Shown here: in pieces, positions 1 to 4,886 of the stretch
Numbering within the stretch: the first letter of the stretch is position 1
Layout of the letters: every line of letters begins with the position of its first letter
Assembly (NCBI GenBank): GCA_015661045.1
Contig: JACVQG010000098.1
Span: 1-5,995, forward strand
DNA from: Dehalococcoidia bacterium
GTDB lineage: Bacteria; Chloroflexota; Dehalococcoidia; JACVQG01
Length of the DNA: 5,995 bases
Reading direction: 5' to 3'
Position numbers and translations under genes: made by a program
Notes under the pieces: model-generated
What the model was told of the DNA's origin: nothing
What the model saw: only the letters and a program-made list of their open reading frames with translations
Database searches by the model: none

Positions 1-1
1 C

Positions 2-220
2 CAATTCCTGTTCATCAGCAAAGCCTCGGCTGCCGAAGTCCAGAGTCAACTCTACGTGGCACTGGACCAGAGCTATATCAGCCAGGAAAGTTTCAACGGA
101 CTCTATCTCAAGACGGATGAAGTGGCCAAGCTTATCTCCGGCTTAATCTCCTATCTGCTCCAGAGTAAGGAGAGACCCAAGCAACTCGACGGACCCAAGA
201 GACTCAATAAACCCAATTGA
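2..220 (+). CDS. Four-helix-bundle protein of the 23S rRNA intervening-sequence (S23/Avd-like) family, 3' end only
   Basis: An open frame runs in from the left edge and gives 73 residues up to the TGA at 218-220. The part before the tail reads as the last two helices of the S23 family: a small-residue/AAE segment (SAAEVQSQLYVALDQSYIS), then a helix with the pattern TDEVAKLISGLISYLL. Members are usually about 110-130 residues, so roughly half is missing at the left. Relatives are encoded inside 23S rRNA intervening sequences or serve as Avd, the accessory protein of diversity-generating retroelements; most are free-standing with no known role. No reverse transcriptase or rRNA is visible here, so I infer a free-standing copy. 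The last ~15 residues (PKQLDG, PKRLNK, PN) are not family sequence: they are translated from an 18-bp tandem repeat, and the stop codon lies inside the third unit. The hydrolase gene starts 46 bases downstream on the same strand. Confidence 0.72.
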   Translation, partial: QFLFISKASAAEVQSQLYVALDQSYISQESFNGLYLKTDEVAKLISGLISYLLQSKERPKQLDGPKRLNKPN

Positions 221-256
221 CTCAACAGACTCTACGAACCCAATAAACCTCGTCGG
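175..256 (+). repeat. Degenerate 18-bp tandem repeat at the 3' end of the four-helix-bundle gene
   Basis: Three units of 18 bp start with ACCCAA at 175, 193 and 211 (ACCCAAgcaACTCgacgg, then ACCCAAgagACTCaataa, then ACCCAAttgACTCaacag). A half unit (ACTCtacga) follows at 229-237 and a further ACCCAA at 238. Eighteen is a multiple of three, so the array encodes six-residue units in frame (PKQLDG, PKRLNK) until a TGA in unit three ends the protein. The array ends at the ribosome binding site of the downstream hydrolase (GGAGGA at 255-260). Confidence 0.8.
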
Positions 257-266
257 AGGATTTGAT

Positions 267-1061
267 ATGCCATTAATCCGGGCTGGTGACATTAATATCT
301 ACTGTGAAATCCATGGTCGGGGCAAGCCATTAGTGCTCCTGATGGGATTGGGTTGCCATAGCGGTTTATGGTTATACCAGGTGCAGGAGTTTTCAAAAAG
401 CTTTCAGGTTATCGTGATAGATAACAGGGGCATAAGCCGTTCCGATAAACCATCGGGTGATTATTCGATAGCGATGATGGCCGATGATACCGCTAATCTA
501 TTAAAAGCATTAAATATCCCCAAAGCTCATATCCTGGGCATGTCTATGGGTGGAGCGATTGCTCAAAGGTTTGCCCTGCGTTATCCCCAGATGGTGGATA
601 AGCTGGTTCTTGCCTGCACTTTTAGTGAACAGACACCTTACGGTATTATGATGATGGAGCTATGGGAACAGATTGCCAGAGGAGCCGGAATAGGCGCAGT
701 GACCAGTCTCCTGCTTTTGCAATCCTTTACACCCCGTGGATTTGTCGAACAAAAGAAAGTAGTGGCTCAGATCCAGGAAATATTTGCCCTTTACCCTCAG
801 CCTGTGGCTGCCTATGTTAGCCAGAACCACGCCTGCCAGGGACATAATACGAGCGGCGAGTTACCCCTGATTAAAGTCCCCACCCTGGGATTAGTAGGTG
901 AGAGGGATATTCAAACACCTGTAGCCTCTGTCAAATTTATAGCCGAAAAGATACCAGGCGCAAAGCTGCAAATAATCCCTCGTTGCGGACATGGCTTTAT
1001 GTGGGAGGCCGCGGAACAATTTAATGAGGCAGTGATGAATTTTTTGCGAAATGAGCAATGA
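267..1061 (+). CDS. Alpha/beta-fold hydrolase (serine hydrolase, enol-lactonase/esterase-like)
   Basis: A complete 264-residue alpha/beta hydrolase of usual length. Visible landmarks in order: the HG-turn and oxyanion-hole strand PLVLLMGLGC (21-30), the conserved VIVIDNRGISRSDKP segment (48-62), the nucleophile elbow GMSMGG with Ser93 (91-96), the acid in GERD, Asp214, and the catalytic histidine in GHG, His242. The Ser-Asp-His triad is therefore intact. There is no signal peptide or membrane segment, so it should be cytoplasmic. The closest style is 3-oxoadipate enol-lactonase and related carboxylesterases; the cap region (about 120-195) is too variable to fix the substrate. The ATG at 267 is preceded by GGAGGA at 255-260 with 6 bases between, which settles the start. 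It may be read through from the four-helix-bundle gene, as no separate promoter is evident in the repeat-filled gap. A weak terminator-like hairpin follows at 1098-1125. Confidence 0.9.
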   Translation: MPLIRAGDINIYCEIHGRGKPLVLLMGLGCHSGLWLYQVQEFSKSFQVIVIDNRGISRSDKPSGDYSIAMMADDTANLLKALNIPKAHILGMSMGGAIAQRFALRYPQMVDKLVLACTFSEQTPYGIMMMELWEQIARGAGIGAVTSLLLLQSFTPRGFVEQKKVVAQIQEIFALYPQPVAAYVSQNHACQGHNTSGELPLIKVPTLGLVGERDIQTPVASVKFIAEKIPGAKLQIIPRCGHGFMWEAAEQFNEAVMNFLRNEQ

Positions 1062-1084
1062 GAGGTGGGAGACAAGAGGCAGGA
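1062..1084 (+). repeat. Purine-rich tract directly after the hydrolase stop (left member of an inverted pair)
   Basis: Immediately after the TGA at 1059-1061 the plus strand becomes almost pure purine and contains GAGGTGGGA (1062-1070) and GAGGCAGGA (1076-1084). The same two 9-mers occur on the minus strand just after the crotonase stop (4868-4876 and 4875-4883), so the tracts are inverted relative to one another. Their order is swapped, so this is a related low-complexity family rather than one exact repeat. Confidence 0.6.
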
Positions 1085-1097
1085 CGCAAGCGGTATG

Positions 1098-1125
1098 GGG
1101 CAAGATAGCGTAGTTGCCCGATTTT
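1098..1125 (+). terminator. Weak terminator-like hairpin after the hydrolase gene
   Basis: GGGCAA (1098-1103) and TTGCCC (1114-1119) form a 6-bp GC-rich stem with a 10-base loop, followed by GATTTT. In the plus direction this resembles a short intrinsic terminator 37 bases after the hydrolase stop. The T run is short and the loop is large, so efficiency is doubtful. The right arm is part of the GTAGTTGCCCGAT element. Confidence 0.4.
1110..1122 (+). repeat. Boundary element GTAGTTGCCCGAT, left copy
   Basis: This 13-bp sequence recurs exactly on the minus strand at 4838-4850. Each copy sits a few tens of bases past the stop codon of a gene flanking the island, downstream of a purine-rich tract, and both point toward the island. 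The two copies therefore form an inverted repeat about 3.7 kb apart. Confidence 0.7.
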
Positions 1126-1138
1126 CAGTATGATTATG

Positions 1139-1846
1139 TTACCTTTCAATTAACAGCTTCTCCTGGCAATAAGGGCAGAAGCGAGGTGTCTTGGGCAATT
1201 TAAGCTCCTTGCCGCAATAAGGGCAGACGCTGAAAGTTTCTTCCTGTTTGTGTATACCCATTTTTACCTGTGAGTCAAGTTCTTTGCGTTTGCCTGATAT
1301 TGCCCCAGAACTAACTGTTTCCCCTATGCCAGAAGCCTTCACACCTTCAATAGTTGTGTGGAGTAACTTCCTTTCATGTTCAACTTCAACTGAAGCGCTA
1401 ATCTGGCGAGACACCCCCCTTTTTTCTCTAATCATATTCAACGCCTGGGCCGCGTTAGCGCGGACACTTTCGTCAGGGTCTGTCAGGGCTTTAGTCAGAT
1501 GAGGTATGGCGCTATCATCCTTAAGCTTACCCAGAGCCTCCGCCGATGCGGAGCGCACTGGCCAGAGTTCATCGGACAGTGCTTTTATAAGAACGGTTAC
1601 AGCGCCGGTATCTCCGAGCTTGCCCAGGGACTCAGCAGAGATGCAGCGCACCAGCCAGAGGTTATTGGAATCAGATAGCAATTTTATCAACCCCGGCACT
1701 GCGCTTTTATTGTCCAGCTTACCCAGGGCTTCGGCGGCATTAACCCGTACAATTTCAACCGAATCAGAGAGGGCAATAATCAGGTGGGGCACTGCAATAT
1801 TATCCCCTGTTTCTCCAAGGGATTTAGCGGCCACAGCCCTCTTCAT
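1139..1846 (-). CDS. Short HEAT-repeat protein with C-terminal zinc ribbon (N-terminus displaced by a frameshift)
   Basis: From the ATG at 1846 it encodes 235 residues. Four HEAT repeats follow a half repeat, with the helix-B landmarks starting near residues 20 (PHLIIALSDS), 51, 84 and 115. Spacing is 31 except for a two-residue insertion (DSNNLWLVR) in the second repeat. A polar linker (about 140-205) leads to a Cys4 ribbon: CPYC (208-211) and CPYC (224-227) separated by GKELKLPKTPRF. HEAT arrays are protein-binding solenoids and the ribbon probably binds zinc; the partner is unknown. No signal peptide is present. The 1846 start lacks a convincing ribosome binding site, and reading upstream in frame continues the protein's HEAT cap (EIIERLLEQLSNNDW) without an in-frame ATG, GTG or TTG. 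The natural start was probably the ATG at 1908, now out of frame by one base. Its paralogue is the 525-residue gene at 2758-4335. It may still be translated from 1846, or be a recent pseudogene. Confidence 0.75.
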   Translation of the reverse strand: MKRAVAAKSLGETGDNIAVPHLIIALSDSVEIVRVNAAEALGKLDNKSAVPGLIKLLSDSNNLWLVRCISAESLGKLGDTGAVTVLIKALSDELWPVRSASAEALGKLKDDSAIPHLTKALTDPDESVRANAAQALNMIREKRGVSRQISASVEVEHERKLLHTTIEGVKASGIGETVSSGAISGKRKELDSQVKMGIHKQEETFSVCPYCGKELKLPKTPRFCPYCQEKLLIER

Positions 1847-1908
1847 CCAATCGTTATTGGAAAGCTGCTCCAGGAGCCGTTCAATTATCTCTTGATTAGA
1901 TATGGCAT
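1847..1908 (-). other. Displaced N-terminal coding segment of the short HEAT gene (apparent one-base deletion)
   Basis: On the minus strand AAAGGA (1917-1912) is followed by an ATG at 1908-1906, then CC, then ATATCTAATCAAGAG. Read from 1903 in the frame of the HEAT gene this gives ISNQEIIERLLEQLSNNDW, which aligns with the start of the paralogue (MAEPNEVEKLIKQLSNGDW). Only two bases separate the ATG from that frame; one extra G would give Met-Ala-Ile-Ser. As it stands the ATG opens a seven-codon frame ending in TAA. The DNA matches too: 1846-1870 and 4278-4302 differ at only a few positions. The restored protein would be 256 residues. Confidence 0.7.
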
Positions 1909-1939
1909 TATTCCTTTGTGGCTTATATAAAACTTATTA

Positions 1940-2122
1940 CTACGATGATACCGGATACACTTCAGCCTTTAGCTCTTCCCAGGATACTGTCGGTTCCCCT
2001 TTACGGCTTTTAGAAACTAGAACATCATAAATATCTTCCCAAAATTCCCCCCACTCTGAAAGGTCAATAAGAACGGCCTTTTTTTCTCCCTTGTCATCTA
2101 TAACAAACTGGATACCTTTCAT
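1940..2122 (-). CDS. Small antitoxin-like protein, 60 residues
   Basis: It begins MKGIQFVIDDKGEKKAVLID and ends with GEPTVSWEELKAEVYPVSS. A beta-hairpin start, an acidic middle (EWGEFWEDIYDVLV) and a closing VSWEELKAE helix are typical of short antitoxin-type proteins found beside RelE/ParE-like toxins; the VSWEE ending is common in Phd/RelB-style partners. I recognise the style, not a characterised family. An upstream ATG at 2158 would add 12 residues, but the ATG at 2122 is preceded by AAAGGGG with 8 bases between and gives the natural start. No toxin gene is adjacent: the BrnT/BrnA pair lies 57 bases upstream and the short HEAT gene begins 31 bases downstream. It is either an orphan antitoxin or a third member of the BrnTA operon. 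Confidence 0.6.
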   Translation of the reverse strand: MKGIQFVIDDKGEKKAVLIDLSEWGEFWEDIYDVLVSKSRKGEPTVSWEELKAEVYPVSS

Positions 2123-2179
2123 AACTATAACCCCTTTGGACTCAGAACATAATACCAATTGTTAATATTATGATTGTGA

Positions 2180-2443
2180 TCATACTTTTGTTTTTGCCAG
2201 TTTTTCTTTAATCCAGCTTTCCATAAGTTTCCGAGGAGAAATACCTTGTTGTCGGGCTGCTTTCCCTACTTCTAAAAGCAATCTATTATCCAGGGGACAA
2301 TAAGTCTCCTCAGAAGTAATATTTATTTCAAAGTCGACTGGTCTGGTTTTTCCCCAATGGTCACCAAGATCGTGCGTATCCCAAAACGCGCCGATTTCTT
2401 CATATGATTTTACTTGTGAAATGGAGCTTTTACTTTTCTTCAT
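2180..2443 (-). CDS. BrnA/CopG-like antitoxin of a BrnT-BrnA toxin-antitoxin pair
   Basis: An 87-residue protein. The N-terminal part carries the segment EEIGAFWDTHDLGDHW (15-30), seen in many BrnA/CopG-type antitoxins. The C-terminal part, LDNRLLLEVGKAARQQGISPRKLMESWIKEKL (51-82), looks like the helix-turn-helix half of a ribbon-helix-helix fold. In characterised BrnTA systems the antitoxin neutralises the RNase toxin and represses its own promoter. The ATG at 2443 overlaps the toxin's 3' end by 14 bases and its AAGGA site lies inside the toxin's last codons, so the two are translationally coupled with the toxin first, the usual BrnTA order. Family assignment rests on motif and context. Confidence 0.75.
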   Translation of the reverse strand: MKKSKSSISQVKSYEEIGAFWDTHDLGDHWGKTRPVDFEINITSEETYCPLDNRLLLEVGKAARQQGISPRKLMESWIKEKLAKTKV

Positions 2444-2714
2444 ATCTTTTCCTTTCGGCTTTTGTCATATCTCTGGCGGTTAAAATAACGGCTTTATCAT
2501 CTGTTTTATGCACAAAGAAAATGATAAGATAACGCCCACCATTAGTTTGCCCGCTTGCAGCATATACATCTTCGTCAGGTCTATTCCCATTTTCTACAAA
2601 CCTAAATTTAGAGCGATTCTCTAAAACCTCTCTCACTTCATTTTGTTGCACGTGATGCTTTTGCGCAATTTTTTCTACGATATCGTATAGCCATATCAAG
2701 CCTGCTATTTTCAA
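2430..2714 (-). CDS. BrnT-family toxin (DUF497-like RNase)
   Basis: A 94-residue protein with BrnT landmarks: an N-terminal aromatic strand followed by DIVEKIAQKHHVQQNEVREVL (11-31), the segment RPDEDVYAASGQTNGGRYLIIFF (45-67) and the terminal TARDMTKAERKRYEEK (79-94). BrnT toxins are RelE-fold ribonucleases that slow growth by cutting RNA unless held by BrnA. The start codon is TTG at 2714, with AAAAGGG 8 bases upstream; there is no in-frame ATG that would keep the N-terminal strand. It lies 43 bases after the long HEAT gene and overlaps the antitoxin gene. All family landmarks are present, so the toxin appears intact. Confidence 0.8.
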   Translation of the reverse strand: MKIAGLIWLYDIVEKIAQKHHVQQNEVREVLENRSKFRFVENGNRPDEDVYAASGQTNGGRYLIIFFVHKTDDKAVILTARDMTKAERKRYEEK

Positions 2715-2727
2715 TATTCTAACCCTT

Positions 2728-2741
2728 TTATAAGCTTACAA
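2728..2741 (-). promoter_or_regulatory. Candidate operator palindrome ahead of the BrnT gene
   Basis: TTATAAGCTTACAA has a perfect 8-bp core (TAAGCTTA, 2731-2738) and matching outer bases with one mismatch pair. It lies between a -10-like TATACT (2746-2741, minus strand) and the TTG start, where a BrnA-type autorepressor would be expected to bind. No good -35 box pairs with that -10, so this is only a candidate. Confidence 0.25.
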
Positions 2742-2757
2742 GTATAGTAGTGGAAAA

Positions 2758-4335
2758 TCAATTTTCTGCCAGCTTCTCCTGGCAGTAGGGGCAGAAGCGG
2801 GGGGTCTTGGGCAGATTAAACTCCTGCCCGCAATAGGGGCAGATGATAAAAGGCTTTATAGATTTAGCTACCGGTTGGTTTACATCCACATGGCTCATAG
2901 GCTTCTGGACTACTGCCTGAACGAGCTTTTCATAACCAAGTTTTTTTAAAGCCCCAGTTGCCGCAGAACGCACACTTTCATCAGGATCGACAAGGGCGTG
3001 TGTTAGGTGAGGCACGACCGCTTCATCATCCATTTCGCCGAGGGAGAAGGCAGCGGCCTCACGCGCCATGAACCAACGATCAGACAGTGCCTTGATAAGG
3101 TAAGGTACGGCCTTTCTATCTCCTAGATCTCCAAGTGCCAAAGCAGCATGGTATCGCACGTCGTCGTTGTTATCAGACAAGGCATTAATAAGGTGTGGCA
3201 AAGCCCTTATATCGCCCAGTTGCCCGAGAACCCAAGCACAGTGGCCTCGTAATTGTGGTGCATCACTCGACATAGCCCGAATGAGGTGCGGTACTGCTTC
3301 CCTGTCCCCCAATTTGGCTACGGCCCGACTGGCTTCACTGCTGACGTTCCGCTCCCCATCTGACATAGCGTCAAGCAAATACAACATGGCTGTTTTCGCA
3401 CGAAGCTTCCCCAATGCCCATGCAGCCTGAGCGCGAACGCCGGCGTAAGAATCAGATAGGGCGATGATGAGGGGAGGCACAGCGATTTTGTTTCTATGCC
3501 TGCCAAGAGCCCAAGCAATCTTTGAGCGTACAAGGTGGTTAGGGTCTGATAGAGATTTGATCAAAAGAGGCACACTTGCAGCGTCGCTAATCGTACCTAA
3601 TGCCCGTGCGGATTGCCAGCGCACCACATGGTCGGAATCAAGCAGCCCCTTAACTAAGGCTGCGGTACCACTCTTGTCGGCCAGTTTTCTTAGGGCATTG
3701 ACGACCTGTCGTCGTACCATATTATTAGAATCGGCTAACGCGTTAATAAGGGGTATTAAGGCACCTTTATCGCGCAGCTTGCCGAGAGTTTCGGCAGCAG
3801 AGTAACGAACGGTGTAATCTGAATCGTGCAACACTTCTATGAGTTGCGGCACGGCGTTTTTATCCCCCAGCTTTCCCAGGGCCTTGGCAGCATTTCTGCG
3901 TACATACACATCTGAATCACTTAGTGCCTTTATCAGATTGGGCACAGTCATTCCATCCCTCATCTCACCCAGCAAACGAGCTACATTACCACGTACTAAT
4001 GCATTTGAATCACCGAGGGCCTCAATCAGGTGGGGCACACCACTTCTGTCCCCCAGCTTGTTCAATGCCTTGGCGGCGTACCAGCGCACATTTGTATCAG
4101 AATCAGCGAGTGCCTTCACAAGGTGTGGTACGGCACAGGTGTCGCCCAGTTTACCCAGGGCTTCGGCTGCGCTACGGCGCACATACTCACTGGAATGAAC
4201 TAGGGCTTTAATCAAGTGAGGCAGAGCAATTTTATACCCCTTCTGACCCAGTGATTCGGCAGCCTCTATCCTTTCCGTCCAATCACCATTGGAAAGCTGC
4301 TTTATGAGCTTTTCAACCTCATTTGGTTCGGCCAT
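2758..4335 (-). CDS. Long HEAT-repeat solenoid protein with C-terminal zinc ribbon
   Basis: 525 residues. After an N-terminal half repeat (1-35), fourteen HEAT repeats of exactly 31 residues follow with no insertion or deletion; the P-x-L-I landmark falls at 39, 70, 101, 132, 163, 194, 225, 256, 287, 318, 349, 380, 411 and 442. The usual unit is AVPHLIKALSDSD-xx-VRxxAAxALGKLGD. A short linker (about 466-496) leads to a Cys4 ribbon, CPYC (499-502) and CPYC (515-518), nearly identical to that of the 1139-1846 protein. Such arrays form a curved superhelix that binds proteins; relatives include phycobilin-lyase-type and many uncharacterised HEAT proteins. There is no enzyme motif, signal peptide or membrane helix. 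The ATG at 4335 follows AGGAG (4347-4343) at 7 bases. The last repeat (PHLTHALVDPDESVRSAA) resembles the last repeat of the short paralogue more than its own neighbours. Role unknown; a scaffold or adaptor is an inference. Confidence 0.88.
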   Translation of the reverse strand: MAEPNEVEKLIKQLSNGDWTERIEAAESLGQKGYKIALPHLIKALVHSSEYVRRSAAEALGKLGDTCAVPHLVKALADSDTNVRWYAAKALNKLGDRSGVPHLIEALGDSNALVRGNVARLLGEMRDGMTVPNLIKALSDSDVYVRRNAAKALGKLGDKNAVPQLIEVLHDSDYTVRYSAAETLGKLRDKGALIPLINALADSNNMVRRQVVNALRKLADKSGTAALVKGLLDSDHVVRWQSARALGTISDAASVPLLIKSLSDPNHLVRSKIAWALGRHRNKIAVPPLIIALSDSYAGVRAQAAWALGKLRAKTAMLYLLDAMSDGERNVSSEASRAVAKLGDREAVPHLIRAMSSDAPQLRGHCAWVLGQLGDIRALPHLINALSDNNDDVRYHAALALGDLGDRKAVPYLIKALSDRWFMAREAAAFSLGEMDDEAVVPHLTHALVDPDESVRSAATGALKKLGYEKLVQAVVQKPMSHVDVNQPVAKSIKPFIICPYCGQEFNLPKTPRFCPYCQEKLAEN

Positions 4336-4436
4336 AACCTAGCTCCTGTCGTGGTTTCCACACCGAGTTTCGTAACAAAATACCTGTCGCAATTTGTAAG
4401 CCTCATAAATCGAAAGACAACACACTTGTAAAGCTT

Positions 4437-4628
4437 TTATTTATGTCGAGCGATAAGCTCTCGGATCTTCGGCAATAGTTCTTTAGGGACTGCGATGAAG
4501 GTCTGCCCTTCTTGCTCTGCCGCTACTTCATCTTCAGCTACAGCCTCTTCTTCCGTCTGTTGCTCGTAATGTTCGAGAACGCGCCGGACCCTTTCCTCGT
4601 TCCATCCTGAAGGAAATTTACCTTTCAC
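4437..4628 (-). CDS. Antitoxin-like acidic protein, 63 residues, GTG start
   Basis: The protein starts MKGKFPSGWNEERVRRVLEH, has a strongly acidic middle (EQQTEEEAVAEDEVAAEQE, 22-40) and ends in a short beta strand and helix (FIAVPKELLPKIRELIARHK). This composition and its position directly behind a toxin-like reading frame fit the antitoxin half of a small two-gene module; I cannot name a characterised family. The start is GTG at 4628, 4 bases after the stop of the upstream remnant, with AGGAGG at 4644-4639. The spacing of 10 is longish but no better start exists. Its toxin partner is truncated, so it would be an antitoxin left without its cognate. The long HEAT gene starts 101 bases downstream. 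Confidence 0.62.
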   Translation of the reverse strand: MKGKFPSGWNEERVRRVLEHYEQQTEEEAVAEDEVAAEQEGQTFIAVPKELLPKIRELIARHK

Positions 4629-4632
4629 TTTC

Positions 4633-4752
4633 CTACATCCTCCTACGCCGCTTATAAGCTAATAGAGGTTTACCTGTAAGTTCATAAGCCGTTATAACGA
4701 AGATGCCCTCATCTTCCGGTTCGAAAACATATATGACCTTACGAACAAATCT
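4633..4752 (-). pseudogene. 3' remnant of a small toxin gene (RelE/DUF4258-like), 5' end lost
   Basis: In the minus strand a frame ending at the TAG at 4635-4633 reads RFVRKVIYVFEPEDEG, then IFVITAYELTGKPL, then LAYKRRRRM. It has the look of the last strands and basic tail of a small RelE-like toxin (an EPEDEG hairpin, an ITAYEL strand and an Arg-rich end). About 39 residues are recognisable. Upstream the frame stays open through the dispersed repeat at 4754-4787 but contains no start codon and no protein-like sequence, and a stop is reached near 4819. The gene has therefore been cut at its 5' side exactly where the dispersed repeat begins. It is directly followed by its presumed antitoxin at 4628. 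Confidence 0.6.
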
Positions 4753-4753
4753 G

Positions 4754-4787
4754 CCCCACCCTGAGATGCTTCGCTTCGCTCCAGCAA
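4754..4787 (-). repeat. Dispersed repeat (GGAGCGAAGCGAAG type), copy inside the island
   Basis: The minus strand reads CTGGAGCGAAGCGAAG, then cATCTCAGGGTGGGG. The window's right end (5964-5995, plus strand) carries the same sequence with one substitution (GAATCTC for GCATCTC) and one extra base in the trailing CAGGGcTGGGG. The two copies are opposite in orientation. Similar short elements are scattered between genes in several bacterial lineages. This copy abuts the truncated toxin. Confidence 0.75.
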
Positions 4788-4837
4788 GACAAAGGTGCCT
4801 TACGCTGCTTTGCCACTACATATGGTTAATGACCATC

Positions 4838-4850
4838 ATCGGGCAACTAC
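4838..4850 (-). repeat. Boundary element GTAGTTGCCCGAT, right copy
   Basis: Exact minus-strand copy of the element at 1110-1122. It lies 36 bases past the crotonase stop. Next to it, ATGGT (4822-4826) and ACCAT (4832-4836) make a short inverted repeat with a 5-base loop, and a related ATGTAGTGGC sequence follows at about 4813-4822, so this area is a patchwork of small repeats. Confidence 0.7.
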
Positions 4851-4852
4851 AT

Positions 4853-4885
4853 TTCCCGCCTCTCACCTCCCACCTCCTGCCTCTC
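4853..4885 (-). repeat. Purine-rich tract directly after the crotonase stop (right member of an inverted pair)
   Basis: On the minus strand the sequence after the crotonase TGA is GAGAGGCAGGAGGTGGGAGG and then TGAGAGGCGGGAAA, almost entirely purine. It shares the 9-mers GAGGCAGGA and GAGGTGGGA with the tract at 1062-1084, which follows the hydrolase stop. Confidence 0.6.
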
Positions 4886-4886
4886 A

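Noticed and set aside
2..256. Diversity-generating retroelement (Avd-like protein plus repeats)
   Set aside because: No reverse transcriptase and no template/variable repeat pair with adenine substitutions is visible in the window.
1248..1895. Plus-strand frames opposite the short HEAT gene
   Set aside because: Antisense shadows with low-complexity Ser/Arg/Ala composition; the minus frame has HEAT and Cys4 motifs.
2123..2158. Upstream ATG (2158) as the start of the small antitoxin-like gene
   Set aside because: The ATG at 2122 has AAAGGGG at proper spacing and begins the natural domain; the extra 12 residues do not look like part of it.
2741..2769. Promoter for the BrnT gene using TATACT as the -10 box
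   Set aside because: No acceptable -35 hexamer occurs 16-18 bases upstream, so I keep only the candidate operator at low confidence.
3839..4198. Plus-strand open frames opposite the long HEAT gene (also around 3167-3430 and 3464-3805)
   Set aside because: Their repeating residue pattern is just the antisense reading of the 93-bp HEAT repeat, and they lack ribosome binding sites.
2758..4335. 93-bp periodic repeats as a possible CRISPR or satellite array
   Set aside because: The period is the coding unit of a HEAT protein, the units are diverged, and there is no repeat/spacer alternation.
4336..4436. Promoter for the long HEAT gene (TTGTCT plus ACAAAT at 17 bases)
   Set aside because: The -10 matches the consensus at only three positions; too weak to report.
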